64,000 nucleotides of DNA from Cyclobacteriaceae bacterium (GCA_016787725.1 JAEUTZ010000021.1:558001-622000), one strand, 5' to 3'; counted from the first letter of the stretch, positions 26,077 through 35,648 are shown. Notes: generated by a model not told the origin, from the letters alone. Numbers and translations: made by a program.

Positions 26077-27132
26077 CTTGTGTTTGAAATACGCGATCAT
26101 TAACAGGAAGATACCACCCATTAACCCCAATACCCCGTAATATCCCCACGACCAGGTGAGTTCAGGCATGTTTTGGAAATTCATTCCGTAGATGCCAGCG
26201 ACAAAGGACAGGGGTATGAAAATGGTGGTGATCACCGTAAGCAGTTTCATGACCTCGTTCATTTTATAGTTAATGGTATTCATGTATAAATCCATTAACG
26301 TGGAAGTAAGGTCTTTATAGGTATCCAGCGAATCGATCAGGTGAATTACATGGTCATAAACATCACTGAAATATTTCAGATTCCGGTCTTCAATAAAACC
26401 CTCTTCATTCTTTAGAACCCGGTTCAATGCTTCCCGCAACGGGTACACTACTTTGCGAAGATAGATGAACTCCTTACGCAGTTTCTGGATTCGTTGAAAA
26501 TCATCGACCGCAGGGTTGTTAGAAATACTCTCTTCAATCTCTTCTACTTGCCGCCCGATGTTCTCTAATACGGAATAATAGCTATCTACAATGGTGTCTA
26601 CTAATCGATACAATAAGTAATCGGCCCCTCGCTTACGGATGATATTTGTATCCTGTTTGATACGATTTCGGAGGTTCTCGAAAATATCACCTTCTTTCTC
26701 CTGAAAAGAGAGAATGTAATTCTTTCCTAAAACAAAACTTATATGCTCGTAGTCGATGCTCTGGCCCTCAATACGGTAAAGCATTTTAAGCGTAAAAAAC
26801 AGATGATTGTCATACTCATCGGCTTTGGGTTGGTGGTCGGTATTGAGGATATCTTCCACCAATAAATAGTGAAGATCAAATTTTTTGCTGATTTTCTTGA
26901 TAAGATCTTCATCGGATAAACCATCAACGTTCAACCAATTGATCTTTTTGAGATCGCAATGTTCTAACAAATTATCTACCGGAATATTTTCCCGAAAACT
27001 GTGCGTTGTTTCATCAAACGTAATGAGCTCCAGGATAACCTTTTGCTTTTCAAAAATATGATGTTCGTGTTCGGTTAAATGTTCATTTAACTGTTTGAGT
27101 ACGGCTTTTCTTTTTGATTCAGTTTTCTTCAT
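26065..27132 (-). CDS. corA: CorA-type Mg2+/Co2+ transporter
   Basis: This 355-aa protein has a long cytoplasmic N-terminal domain and two C-terminal membrane helices. The family motif GMN is seen in AGIYGMNFQNMPELTWSWGYY, preceded by the helix TVITTIFIPLSFV. The C-terminus ends in a basic KHKKWF. Pentameric channels of this kind take up Mg2+ or Co2+/Ni2+. It overlaps the hairpin at its 3-prime end. It is the second gene of a likely operon with the MscS gene, starting 18 bp after that gene's stop. The start at 27132 is an ATG with a basic beginning (MKKTESKRKAVL). Confidence 0.9.
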   Translation of the reverse strand: MKKTESKRKAVLKQLNEHLTEHEHHIFEKQKVILELITFDETTHSFRENIPVDNLLEHCDLKKINWLNVDGLSDEDLIKKISKKFDLHYLLVEDILNTDHQPKADEYDNHLFFTLKMLYRIEGQSIDYEHISFVLGKNYILSFQEKEGDIFENLRNRIKQDTNIIRKRGADYLLYRLVDTIVDSYYSVLENIGRQVEEIEESISNNPAVDDFQRIQKLRKEFIYLRKVVYPLREALNRVLKNEEGFIEDRNLKYFSDVYDHVIHLIDSLDTYKDLTSTLMDLYMNTINYKMNEVMKLLTVITTIFIPLSFVAGIYGMNFQNMPELTWSWGYYGVLGLMGGIFLLMIAYFKHKKWF

Positions 27133-27150
27133 GGTGAAAAGAGTAATCCG

Positions 27151-27987
27151 TCAACGATTCATTAGTAATCGTCCCGGGTAGCCAAATTCTATATTTTCCT
27201 GCTGAAACCGCTCCTGGATGGTTTTTAAAACATCGCACTTCAATTCGAAAGCATGGATTGGATTGGTAGCCCACACGTACCCTCGCAGCTGAATTCCAAA
27301 ATCGGCAAATGTCATCACACGTACCATAACGGGTTGTTCTCCTTTCGTGAGTTCTTCCGGTGACCGGTTGTCAATGCAATGCGGGTGGTTTAGCCCCGCT
27401 TGCTGAATGATGTCCATGGCCCGGTTCAGGTTGGCAGTAAATGCAATGGGCACTTCAATAAATACACAGATTTTCTCATCGGTAAGCGTTGAGTTAATGA
27501 TCGTTTCATTACTGATCACGCTGTTGGGAATTACGATCCTACGGTTTTCAAAATCTTTGATTACAGTATGTCGTAGGGTGATATCTTCTATATCGCCCGT
27601 ATAAAGTTGTCCGATTTTAACCCGATCACCCACACTAAAGGGTTTGAAAATCACCAAAAAGAATCCGCTGATGATATTTGAAAAAGCTGATTGTGAGGCA
27701 AACCCGAAAATTGCTGCCAGCACCCCGGCTCCTGTCAGCAGGGTGGTCCCCACAGCCCGGAAAGAAGGTATCGACCTGAAAATAATGATTGCAGCAATCA
27801 GGTATATGATGAAGTCTACAGCATTCTTGAAGAAATTATAGCGGGTGGGGTCTACCTTAAGTTTCAGGGCTGCTCCACGGATGAACCTGCCGATCAGAAA
27901 TCGAAGCAACCGGGAGACAAGGAAGGCAACCGCCAGTACAATCAGGGAAAAGACAACCTGTTCCCATTGCTTGTCAACCATGTTCAT
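27151..27987 (-). CDS. MscS-family mechanosensitive channel
   Basis: This 278-aa protein has the three N-terminal helices of MscS. The pore helix is TTLLTGAGVLAAIFGFASQSAFSNIISGFFLVIF, with the small Gly/Ala packing, followed by the PFSVGDRVKIG cytoplasmic beta domain and EDITLRHTVIKDFENRRIVIPNS. It would open under membrane tension and release solutes after osmotic downshock. The ATG at 27987 is followed by another at 27981. It lies 18 bp upstream of corA. The pair together with kup and the antiporters makes this an osmolyte and ion-handling region. Confidence 0.9.
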   Translation of the reverse strand: MNMVDKQWEQVVFSLIVLAVAFLVSRLLRFLIGRFIRGAALKLKVDPTRYNFFKNAVDFIIYLIAAIIIFRSIPSFRAVGTTLLTGAGVLAAIFGFASQSAFSNIISGFFLVIFKPFSVGDRVKIGQLYTGDIEDITLRHTVIKDFENRRIVIPNSVISNETIINSTLTDEKICVFIEVPIAFTANLNRAMDIIQQAGLNHPHCIDNRSPEELTKGEQPVMVRVMTFADFGIQLRGYVWATNPIHAFELKCDVLKTIQERFQQENIEFGYPGRLLMNR

Positions 27988-28111
27988 GGCCTCGAAATTA
28001 GCAATTAGTTAACAGTTAGGCGTTAAACCTGTTGGTTTTTTAGAGTAACCGCTTTACGTTGGCAAGTATTTTCATGTTGAGAAATCGGGTGATTGCTTAT
28101 TATTGCAGTTC

Positions 28112-29086
28112 GTGACCAGAAACCTCGATACAATTAAAGCCCCGGTGGCCCGCGAGATGGAAGAGTTTGAACAAAAGTTCAGGGCTTCCATGAAGACCCG
28201 GGTTATGCTGCTGGACAAAATCATGAATTATATCGTGAAACGGAAGGGTAAGCAGATGCGACCTTTGTTTGTTTTCCTAAGCGCAGGAGCAACTGGCATC
28301 ATCAATGAATCAACGTTTCGGGGAGCGTCTTTAATTGAATTGGTTCATACCGCCAGTTTGGTGCATGACGATGTGGTGGATAATTCAAACTACCGGAGAG
28401 GATTCTTTTCGGTCAATGCCCTGTGGAAGAATAAAATTGCTGTTCTGGTTGGTGATTTCTTGCTCACCCGGGGCTTGTTTCTGGCGCTGGAACACAAAGA
28501 CTATGAACTACTGAGCATTTGTACCGATGCTGTAAAAGAAATGAGTGAAGGGGAGTTAATGCAAATGGAAAAGGCTCGCAAGTTGGACATCAGCGAGGAC
28601 ATTTATTATGAAGTGATTCGGCAAAAGACAGCTTCTCTCATCGCATCCTGTTGCTCGATTGGCGCTAGTTCTTCAGGTGCACCTCCGGAGACTATAGGCA
28701 AATTGAAGAAATTTGGAGAACATGTGGGCATGGCATTTCAAATCAAAGATGATTTGTTTGACTACGGTGAGGACGAAATTGGAAAGCCGGTGGGTATTGA
28801 TATTAAGGAGAAGAAAATGACGTTGCCGTTGATCTATTCCCTGGCTCAGGCGCCCTGGCTGGAGAAGCGCAAAATTATTAGTATTGTTAAGAGCGGTACC
28901 GAGGACTCAAACAAAGTGAAATATGTCATTGACTTTGTCAAAAAATCAGGGGGCATTGAGTATGCGAATGGCAAAATGAAAGAATACCATCAGCATGCGA
29001 TGAAGATTCTGGATGAAATTCCACCCTCGGTCTATAAAACTTCGCTTGCAGATTTAGTGCAGTTTACAATCGAGCGAAAAAGTTAA
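28112..29086 (+). CDS. Polyprenyl diphosphate synthase
   Basis: This trans-isoprenyl diphosphate synthase has the two Asp-rich motifs of the family in mildly altered form. The first is LVHDDVVDNS (DDVVD), and the second is QIKDDLFDYG (DDLFD) in the C-terminal half. The QMRPLFVFLSAG and GKPVGIDIKEKKMTLPLIYS stretches are also typical. It likely makes a long-chain prenyl diphosphate for menaquinone or for lipid carriers. The start is not certain: GTG at 28112 gives 324 aa, and TTG at 28103 adds three residues. No ATG lies at a family-like position. It is alone and divergent from mscS. Confidence 0.88.
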   Translation: MTRNLDTIKAPVAREMEEFEQKFRASMKTRVMLLDKIMNYIVKRKGKQMRPLFVFLSAGATGIINESTFRGASLIELVHTASLVHDDVVDNSNYRRGFFSVNALWKNKIAVLVGDFLLTRGLFLALEHKDYELLSICTDAVKEMSEGELMQMEKARKLDISEDIYYEVIRQKTASLIASCCSIGASSSGAPPETIGKLKKFGEHVGMAFQIKDDLFDYGEDEIGKPVGIDIKEKKMTLPLIYSLAQAPWLEKRKIISIVKSGTEDSNKVKYVIDFVKKSGGIEYANGKMKEYHQHAMKILDEIPPSVYKTSLADLVQFTIERKS

Positions 29087-29138
29087 CCCACTGTAGTGTT
29101 GCATGGGTTCCACTATTTATGATAAAAAGGGCTCTGAT

Positions 29139-29597
29139 TTATACTTTAACCCGATCGCGTCCGGCTTCCAGAATAGCGTATTCTTTCAAACGCTTATAGA
29201 TCGGTTCTTCCAGAATTTGTGATGCAGGACCAATATTTTCAGGCGCATAATTTCCTTCGGATTCCCACCACATTTTCGCCTTCTGCCGCGCCTCTGATTT
29301 GTCTACCTCAAAGTAGTTGATAATCGAATCCGATACGATCCACGGTTTTGCGATGGTAGCGTATTTTTCAAAAATCATCGACCGCATTTGAGTGCCGGTG
29401 GACTGATTCTTGAAATGAGAAAGGGTATAGGACATGGTTTCTGGTTCGGTCATCACCATATCCCAATATTTTTTTGAGGTAACTACTTGAGCAGTAGTAA
29501 GTAAGTATCCAAATCCTTTTTCAATGGGTTCTTTTGTGATCTGGCAAGTAGCCTTGAATTCTTTCTTTTTCTTTCCAAACAGGTCGAGGAGTGCCAT
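29139..29597 (-). CDS. Conserved hypothetical protein, 152 aa
   Basis: I do not recognise a named family. The protein is soluble, with no signal peptide, and starts MALLDLFGKKKKEFKATCQITKEPIEKGFG, where CQITKEPI carries a lone cysteine. It continues with YLLTTAQVVTSKKYWD, MRSMIFEKYATIAKPWIV, SDSIINYFEVDKSEAR and a C-terminal basic segment. It is likely cytoplasmic. The context is neutral: it is convergent with the polyprenyl synthase gene, and the TlpA gene on the same strand lies 128 bp upstream. Confidence 0.7.
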   Translation of the reverse strand: MALLDLFGKKKKEFKATCQITKEPIEKGFGYLLTTAQVVTSKKYWDMVMTEPETMSYTLSHFKNQSTGTQMRSMIFEKYATIAKPWIVSDSIINYFEVDKSEARQKAKMWWESEGNYAPENIGPASQILEEPIYKRLKEYAILEAGRDRVKV

Positions 29598-29725
29598 GAT
29601 ACTTGTGGTTTACCCTCTTAGATACTCCCAAAGGGACAAATAGTTGCATCAGACGGGTGATTTTTTGAGTAAAACCTCAAAAAAATGACGTGAACAGTTC
29701 TTTTCGCTGTTTTCGAGTTGTTCGA

Positions 29726-31174
29726 TTAAGGTTGGCTGCCCTTGTTTCCATTTTTCTGGCTCTGGATAAACCGTTCGTGTTTGGTGAAGAAATCTTCCAG
29801 CTGTACGACCGGTAATTTTTTGGCAATAATTTTATGATTCCGATCCAGGATGTAGAGAGAGGGGGTAGTTTCCGCATAATAAAGCTTCGAGTAATGTTGT
29901 GGAATGTAGGAGCGGGGCCCGTTTACCGTAATCCAGGGGGTCTTCATGTCTTTCATGAAGGTTTTCATTTTTTGCATCGAAGTATCTGAGGCAACGGCAA
30001 AAACTTCAACATCGAATTTCGTCTTAAACTTGTTGTAGAACTCAACCAGCTTTGGAGTCTCTTCTTTACAGTGGCCACACTCCGGGTCGAAGATCCATAA
30101 AATGGTATACTTATTCTTGATGTCGTACAAAGCGCGGGGTTGCAGATTTTGATCCTGCATAATAAGGTTAGCACCGGTTTTGCCTACCAGGCTGCCTCGG
30201 ATTTTATCCGCATAATCTTTCAGATTTTGCTTGACTTTGTCCGTAATCCAAAAATTCATTTCACCACTGGCATAATACTTATCATATAGCCGGACGTACA
30301 CTTCATCCAGCCCCATGATCTCCGGATTTGTATAGAGGAAGAGACAATTCCATACGAGGTATTTATAAGTTTCAGGATTCTTTTTCGCCTTTAAAACCAT
30401 AAAATCGATAGCCTTCATGAGCGTGTCGGGAACGGGGGCGTAAAGCTTTTGGAGATACTCTTTTATTTTCTCCTGGTAAATGGGTCTGGGCAATCGAATC
30501 AAGGCATCATCGGCCAGATCAAATTTGTCAAAGAAGTGTTGACGGTAGTATCGCAGTTGAAAGGTCGAGTCAATGGTACCATCTGCTTTTTTAGGTGGCA
30601 CCGGTACCTCGATGGGTTGGGTGGCCAGCAACAAACGCGCGGTGAGGGTAGTTGGATTTTCCTGAATCAACTTTTGTTGATATACCTTTACCTGCTCACT
30701 GATTTTCGAAAACGATTCCCGGGCCGGTTTTTTCTTTTCTTCGGTAAGCGTACTGTCTCTGAGAATTTTCAAAAAGGGCTCGGCTTCCTGACCGCGCTCC
30801 ATATTGAATCGCATGTTTTCAAAGAATAATTTATTGTCAAGATCTCCGGAGACAGTGGCCGTTTTAAAGAAATCTTTCGAATCACCCTCGATGATAAAAC
30901 GCTGATCACCACTTACAACAAAATCAAACACTTTTGCATTGTTTAGCACCAGAAAATAAACTCCCTGGGGCAGTGTTTTTTCATTGTCATAATAAAATGC
31001 TCCTGCCTGATTTACCCGGGCGGTGTCGCGTATCAGCGTTTGCTCTCCATAATAATGCCCAAGGTAAATGGTTGTATCTTTCCAGCCTTTGATTTTGAAA
31101 TCAATCTTGTACCCCGGCTGGGCCAGGGAAGGAGTGAGACATAGTACCAACAGAAATGCAATTGTGAGCCTCAT
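29726..31174 (-). CDS. TlpA/ResA-type thioredoxin-fold exported protein
   Basis: This 482-aa protein has an N-terminal signal (MRLTIAFLLVLCLTPSLAQ), then a beta-rich N-terminal domain of the DUF4369/DUF5106 type (YKIDFKIKGWKDTTIYLGHYYG). A C-terminal thioredoxin-like domain carries the redox motif in WIFDPECGHCKEETPKLVEFY, a CGHC pair that resembles PDI/DsbA-like sites more than plain TlpA (WCxPC). It probably reduces or isomerises periplasmic disulfides. The ATG at 31174 opens the only sensible signal peptide. It is divergent from gldA. Confidence 0.85.
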   Translation of the reverse strand: MRLTIAFLLVLCLTPSLAQPGYKIDFKIKGWKDTTIYLGHYYGEQTLIRDTARVNQAGAFYYDNEKTLPQGVYFLVLNNAKVFDFVVSGDQRFIIEGDSKDFFKTATVSGDLDNKLFFENMRFNMERGQEAEPFLKILRDSTLTEEKKKPARESFSKISEQVKVYQQKLIQENPTTLTARLLLATQPIEVPVPPKKADGTIDSTFQLRYYRQHFFDKFDLADDALIRLPRPIYQEKIKEYLQKLYAPVPDTLMKAIDFMVLKAKKNPETYKYLVWNCLFLYTNPEIMGLDEVYVRLYDKYYASGEMNFWITDKVKQNLKDYADKIRGSLVGKTGANLIMQDQNLQPRALYDIKNKYTILWIFDPECGHCKEETPKLVEFYNKFKTKFDVEVFAVASDTSMQKMKTFMKDMKTPWITVNGPRSYIPQHYSKLYYAETTPSLYILDRNHKIIAKKLPVVQLEDFFTKHERFIQSQKNGNKGSQP

Positions 31175-31292
31175 TTTACGGTGTTAATAGTCCACAAATT
31201 TCTAAAAAGAAGTTGATAAACTGCAATTAATAGGCCAGGCTGCAATAAAGTAAGTCGATTTACACAGTCTATGCACTATCAACTTTTAAAAT

Positions 31293-31300
31293 TACTTTTG
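31293..31300 (+). promoter_or_regulatory. Promoter -7 element TACTTTTG upstream of gldA
   Basis: TACTTTTG matches TAnnTTTG, 11 nt upstream of the gldA ATG (31312), so the 5-prime leader would be only a few nucleotides. No clear -33 TTTG is seen at the usual spacing. Confidence 0.4.
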
Positions 31301-31311
31301 CTGCGCAAAAA

Positions 31312-32235
31312 ATGTCGCTACACGTTTCGAATTTGACGAAGTGCTATGGCCAGCAAAAGGCGGTCAATCATGCATCCTTTTTTGTTGAGAAAGGTGAGAT
31401 CGTGGGTTTTTTAGGTCCGAATGGCGCAGGCAAGTCCACCACGATGAGGATCGCTACCGGATATCTACCCCCTACTTCGGGCACGGTGTATGTCAAGGGG
31501 CTGGACGTAACCACCCGGTCACTTCAGGTGCGCAAGCTGATTGGCTATCTACCGGAGCATAATCCCTTGTACCTGGACATGTACGTGCATGAATACCTTC
31601 ATTTTATTGGCCGTGTATTCGGGATGTCGAACGCCCAGTTGAAAAAGCGAATCCCGGAGATTGTGTTACAATGCGGGCTGCTCCCGGAGCAAAATAAAAA
31701 AATAGAGGCCCTTTCGAAGGGCTACCGCCAACGAGTTGGACTTGCCCAGGCATTAATTCATAATCCGGAAGTTTTGATTTTAGATGAACCTACTACCGGG
31801 CTTGATCCTAATCAGATTTTAGAAATCAGAAAATTAATTCAGGAGATCAGTACGGATAAGACCGTAATTTTTTCAACGCATATCCTTCAGGAGGTACAGG
31901 CATTGTGCAACCGGGTTATTGTAATAAATCAAGGTAAGATCGTGGCCGATGATAAAGTCACGAATCTGCTGGGGAAGCAAAAGCAACTTCAGGTAGTAGT
32001 TGAATTTGAAAACGATGTTAACGAGAATGATTTGCAAGCGCTTCCTGGGGTAGAACAGATTTCCCGTCTAAAGACGGGAGTATACAGGTTAACTGCCAAA
32101 GAAGGTGCCGATTTACGCCCTCATGTTTTTCGGTTTGCAGCCGATAAAAATCTCTCGTTAGTTGGCTTACGGCAGGAGGAGAATTCGCTGGAAGACATTT
32201 TCCGATCATTAACGACAACCGCTGAAGTCAAATGA
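31312..32235 (+). CDS. gldA: Gliding-motility ABC transporter ATPase GldA
   Basis: This 307-aa ATP-binding subunit has Walker A GPNGAGKST (about 35-43), signature LSKGYRQR (134-141) and Walker B VLILDEPTTGLDP (154-166). The C-terminal extension of about 90 residues continues after the H-loop STHILQEVQ. In Flavobacterium johnsoniae, GldA with GldF and GldG forms an ABC transporter needed for gliding. Here gldA is directly followed by gldF (4-nt ATGA overlap), so the transporter is encoded in one operon. The Bacteroidota gliding system and type IX secretion are linked, though gldAFG is less widely conserved than gldKLMN. Confidence 0.9.
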   Translation: MSLHVSNLTKCYGQQKAVNHASFFVEKGEIVGFLGPNGAGKSTTMRIATGYLPPTSGTVYVKGLDVTTRSLQVRKLIGYLPEHNPLYLDMYVHEYLHFIGRVFGMSNAQLKKRIPEIVLQCGLLPEQNKKIEALSKGYRQRVGLAQALIHNPEVLILDEPTTGLDPNQILEIRKLIQEISTDKTVIFSTHILQEVQALCNRVIVINQGKIVADDKVTNLLGKQKQLQVVVEFENDVNENDLQALPGVEQISRLKTGVYRLTAKEGADLRPHVFRFAADKNLSLVGLRQEENSLEDIFRSLTTTAEVK

Positions 32236-32954
32236 TGCAGGTTTTAGCCAAAGAGTTTAGTAGTTTTCTCAACTCACTGATCGCGTATATCGTTATCGGA
32301 TTTTTCCTTACCGGCATCGGTTTACTGATGTGGGTGTTCCCGGAAACCTCGGTACTGGATTACGGCTTCGCGGATCTCGACACGCTCTTTTCGATGGGAC
32401 CTTATGTTTTCATTTTCTTGATTCCAGCCATCACCATGAGGAGTTTTGCCGAAGAAAGGAAAATGGGTACCCTTGAATTGTTGCTCACGAAACCATTGCG
32501 CGATTGGGACCTGGTGATCGGAAAATTTATGGCTGCTTTTGCCCTGGTATTTCTATCGCTGGTGCCCACATTAATTTATTACTATTCCGTTTATCAACTG
32601 GGCAGTCCTCCAGGCAACATCGATTCGGCCGGAGTTGCAGGCTCGTACATTGGTATAGCTCTATTGGCGATGGTGTTTTGTGCGATCGGCTTATTAGCTT
32701 CTGCGGTCACCCACAATCAAATTATTTCATTTATTCTTGCGGCATTTTTGTGTTTCATTTTTTATATCGGTTTCGATTCGTTGGCAGCATTGTTGGAGCG
32801 GGGCGGTTTGCTCGTAAAGCAGTTCGGTATCCTCTATCATTATGAGTCCTTGAGTAAGGGGTTAATTGACAGTCGCGATGTCATTTACTTCTTAAGCGTA
32901 ACCTTCTTCCTCTTATTGGCAACCAAAGTAACGATCAGCAGCAGACAATGGTGA
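32232..32954 (+). CDS. gldF: Gliding-motility ABC transporter permease GldF
   Basis: This 240-aa protein has about six hydrophobic segments and the ABC-2 permease pattern. It has the EFSSFLNSLIAYIVIGFFL start, MRSFAEERKMGTLELLLTKPL (a conserved E-loop region near residue 70) and YHYESLSKGLIDSRDV near the C-terminus. The start at 32232 overlaps gldA by 4 nt and the stop overlaps the gldG start by 7 nt. It forms the membrane channel with GldG and is powered by GldA. Length and gene order match GldF. Confidence 0.88.
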   Translation: MMQVLAKEFSSFLNSLIAYIVIGFFLTGIGLLMWVFPETSVLDYGFADLDTLFSMGPYVFIFLIPAITMRSFAEERKMGTLELLLTKPLRDWDLVIGKFMAAFALVFLSLVPTLIYYYSVYQLGSPPGNIDSAGVAGSYIGIALLAMVFCAIGLLASAVTHNQIISFILAAFLCFIFYIGFDSLAALLERGGLLVKQFGILYHYESLSKGLIDSRDVIYFLSVTFFLLLATKVTISSRQW

Positions 32955-34627
32955 CCTGGATGACTACCAAGCGAACGGGCGATTTATTGTTATTAGCCAA
33001 CGGGCTGACTTTGTTGGTCGTATTAAATCTGGCGGCTTCATTTTATTACGTTCGGATTGACCTAACAGAAGAGAAACGCTTTACCATTCAGCCGCAAACC
33101 AAAGCCCTTCTTAAGAATCTGGAGGATGTCGTGTTTATTGAAGTCTTTCTGGAGGGGGAGGATTTGAATCCCGAATTCAAGCGCTTTCAAAAATCCATCC
33201 GCGAGACCCTCGAAGAGTTTCGGATTCATTCGGGTAACCGGGTTGAGTATACGTTTACCAATCCCTTACAGGCCGGTAACCAACAGGCACGCAATGAATT
33301 CATTGCTGAGCTTAACGACAAGGGCATCAGTCCACGCAATGTGATTGAAACCCGGGAAGGACAACGGGTAGAAAAATTTGTTTTTCCGGGTGCGCTTGTA
33401 TCTTATGATGGGTTTGAGACCGGGGTGAATCTCTTGAAAGGGAGCCGGGCCCAGAACATTAACCAATCCCTGGAGGGCATTGAATATGAATTGGCGAATG
33501 CCATTCACAAACTCAGTAACACCAATCGCAAGCAAGTGGGCCTTATTACAGGGCATGGTGAACTCGATAGTTTATCCATTGCCAGTTTTAACAATGCTCT
33601 GTTAGATCAATATGATGTGTTTAATGTGGATTTAACCCGAAGAGCAAAAATCACCGGTTACGATTTGTTGATTGTGGCCAAGCCCAGATTGGAATTTTCA
33701 AATCAGGATAAATACAAACTCGATCAATTTTTGATGCAAGGGGGAAAGATTCTTTTCCTGCTCGATCGGCTGGATGCCGATATGAGTCGGGCTTCGGAAG
33801 AAGATTATTTTGCGTTCCCCTATGACCTGAACCTGGATGATCAGTTGTTTAAATATGGAGTACGAATAAATCAGGATTTAATTCAGGACCGGGTTTCAGG
33901 GCGATACCCCATTGTGGTGGGTGGCGACCGGAACCAGCCTCAGATAATGCAACTGGAGTGGCCCTTCTTTCCGTTGGTAAATCAATACGCCAACCATCCT
34001 ATTACTCGAAACCTCGATGCTTCCCTGCTAAAGTTTGTTAGTTCAATTGACACCGTAAAGGCGATCGGTATAAAGAAGACACCTCTCCTTTTCTCATCGG
34101 CCTATTCCCGCACGGTAGTGGCTCCGGTAAAAGTGGGGGTAAATGATTTGCGCAGGCAAATCCAGGAAGAGCAATTTTCCAGTGGTCCTATTGCAGTGGC
34201 TTACTTGCTCGAGGGAGCCTTCACCTCGCTTTTTAAAAACAGGTTCGCTCCGGATGCGGTTGATGCCACAGGCTTTTTAGATCAAAGTAGGCCAACCAAA
34301 CTAATTGTGGTGGCGGATGGAGACCTGGCGAGAAATGATGTTAATCCTCGGGATCAAAGCCCACAGCCGCTGGGGTTGGATCCATTTACTCAATACACCT
34401 TTTCGAATCAGGATCTGTTGATGAACATGGTCGCATTTCTGGTTGATGAAAACGGATTGATCAAGGCAAGAAATAAGGAAGTGAAAGTCCGGCCACTGGA
34501 CAAAGGTCGGATAGAGAACGAACGGATTGGGTGGCAGGTGATTAACCTTGTTTCGCCCTTGGTAGTGTTAGTAATATTCGGATTGGCCCGTTCCTATTGG
34601 CGAAAAAGAAAATACACCCGGTTTTAA
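32948..34627 (+). CDS. gldG: Gliding-motility accessory membrane protein GldG
   Basis: This 559-aa protein fits the GldG family. An N-terminal helix (NGLTLLVVLNLAASFYYV) leads into a large domain of the Gld ABC-type family (DLTEEKRFTIQPQTKALLKNLEDVVFIEV, then GLITGHGELDSLSIASFNNAL and KYKLDQFLMQGGKILFLLD). A single C-terminal membrane helix follows (WQVINLVSPLVVLVIFGLARSYW). It is thought to work with GldF in the gliding ABC transporter. The gene overlaps gldF by 7 nt and is followed directly by a DUF4340 gene, with no gap. Confidence 0.9.
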   Translation: MVTWMTTKRTGDLLLLANGLTLLVVLNLAASFYYVRIDLTEEKRFTIQPQTKALLKNLEDVVFIEVFLEGEDLNPEFKRFQKSIRETLEEFRIHSGNRVEYTFTNPLQAGNQQARNEFIAELNDKGISPRNVIETREGQRVEKFVFPGALVSYDGFETGVNLLKGSRAQNINQSLEGIEYELANAIHKLSNTNRKQVGLITGHGELDSLSIASFNNALLDQYDVFNVDLTRRAKITGYDLLIVAKPRLEFSNQDKYKLDQFLMQGGKILFLLDRLDADMSRASEEDYFAFPYDLNLDDQLFKYGVRINQDLIQDRVSGRYPIVVGGDRNQPQIMQLEWPFFPLVNQYANHPITRNLDASLLKFVSSIDTVKAIGIKKTPLLFSSAYSRTVVAPVKVGVNDLRRQIQEEQFSSGPIAVAYLLEGAFTSLFKNRFAPDAVDATGFLDQSRPTKLIVVADGDLARNDVNPRDQSPQPLGLDPFTQYTFSNQDLLMNMVAFLVDENGLIKARNKEVKVRPLDKGRIENERIGWQVINLVSPLVVLVIFGLARSYWRKRKYTRF

Positions 34628-35566
34628 ATGCAGGAAAAACGGAATATTCAGCTATTGATTTCATGGGGCGTGCTCATGGCCGTTGCAGGCGTACTGCTTT
34701 ACTTAGGAAATGCACCCTCCCATGAGCTGGTAGACAAGGACTTATTCCGGGTTGTTGATCAAACCGAGGTAGACCACTTCACCATTCAGAAATCAGGGTC
34801 TGAATTAATTGAAATACGATTTGATGGTTCCAAATGGATGGTCAATAATTCTTTCGAAGCCGATCGTCAATTGATAACCGTGTTTTTTGCTACGTTGTTG
34901 CAGGCAGAGCCCAAACGAGCCGTGGCCACAGGGCAACGCGATTCAATCAGCCAGGAAATTAACCAACACGGTGTCCAGGTGAAGTTGTACATTGAAGATG
35001 AAGTCGTGCAGGATTTCAAGGTGATCGGTAATGATCGAAAAACGGAAACCTACTTTCAGTTGAATCAGGACAATACACCGTACCTGGTAACCATCCCCGG
35101 GTATCGAGTTTATGTAGGCTCTGTATTTGAATTAACCCCGGGTGAATGGCGTGATCGCAGGATCTTTAATTTCAACTGGCAGAACTTCAAAAGCCTTTCT
35201 CTGAGCCATCTGGATTCAAAGAATAATTTTACGGTTTCCTTTCAAGATCAGTTCTTCGGTATCGAAGGTTTATCCCAAGCGGACACAACACGCCTCAATG
35301 ATTTTCTGGATGCTGTTTCTTTACTTCAAGCGAGCCGATTCATTGAACTGAATGATACGTTACGGTGGGAGCGTTCACGAAATCAACAACCGGAGTTTTC
35401 CATCCAGGTATTGGATATCGCTAACCGCGAATATGCCCTCGAGATTTTCCCCAGGGTGCCGGAGCAATCCTCTGTTTTAGGCAGGATTAACCGTCAAACG
35501 CTGGCCTTATTTAGTGCCCAGGACATTGCCCGCATCGCACGTAAACGCATGGATTTTAAGCGCTAA
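34628..35566 (+). CDS. DUF4340-domain protein in the gld operon
   Basis: This 312-aa protein starts one base after the gldG stop. It has an N-terminal helix (ISWGVLMAVAGVLLYLG), followed by a domain with FTIQKSGSELIEIRFDGSKWMV and EDEVVQDFKVIGNDRKTETYFQL, typical of DUF4340 beta-rich proteins found after gldG-like genes. It is likely a periplasmic-facing, membrane-anchored partner of GldFG. Its exact role is unknown. It probably ends the gldAFG transcript, since the dnaN leader follows. Confidence 0.85.
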   Translation: MQEKRNIQLLISWGVLMAVAGVLLYLGNAPSHELVDKDLFRVVDQTEVDHFTIQKSGSELIEIRFDGSKWMVNNSFEADRQLITVFFATLLQAEPKRAVATGQRDSISQEINQHGVQVKLYIEDEVVQDFKVIGNDRKTETYFQLNQDNTPYLVTIPGYRVYVGSVFELTPGEWRDRRIFNFNWQNFKSLSLSHLDSKNNFTVSFQDQFFGIEGLSQADTTRLNDFLDAVSLLQASRFIELNDTLRWERSRNQQPEFSIQVLDIANREYALEIFPRVPEQSSVLGRINRQTLALFSAQDIARIARKRMDFKR

Positions 35567-35648
35567 AACCGGTCCGAACATTCGTTTTTCAGATTGGTTT
35601 TTCTTTCTAACTTTACCGCCCTATACAACCACAAACCACTGATTTACA

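Noticed and set aside
29095-29109. AACCCA/TGGGTT hairpin after the polyprenyl synthase as terminator
   Set aside because: The stem is only 6 bp and lacks a T-run; too weak to call.
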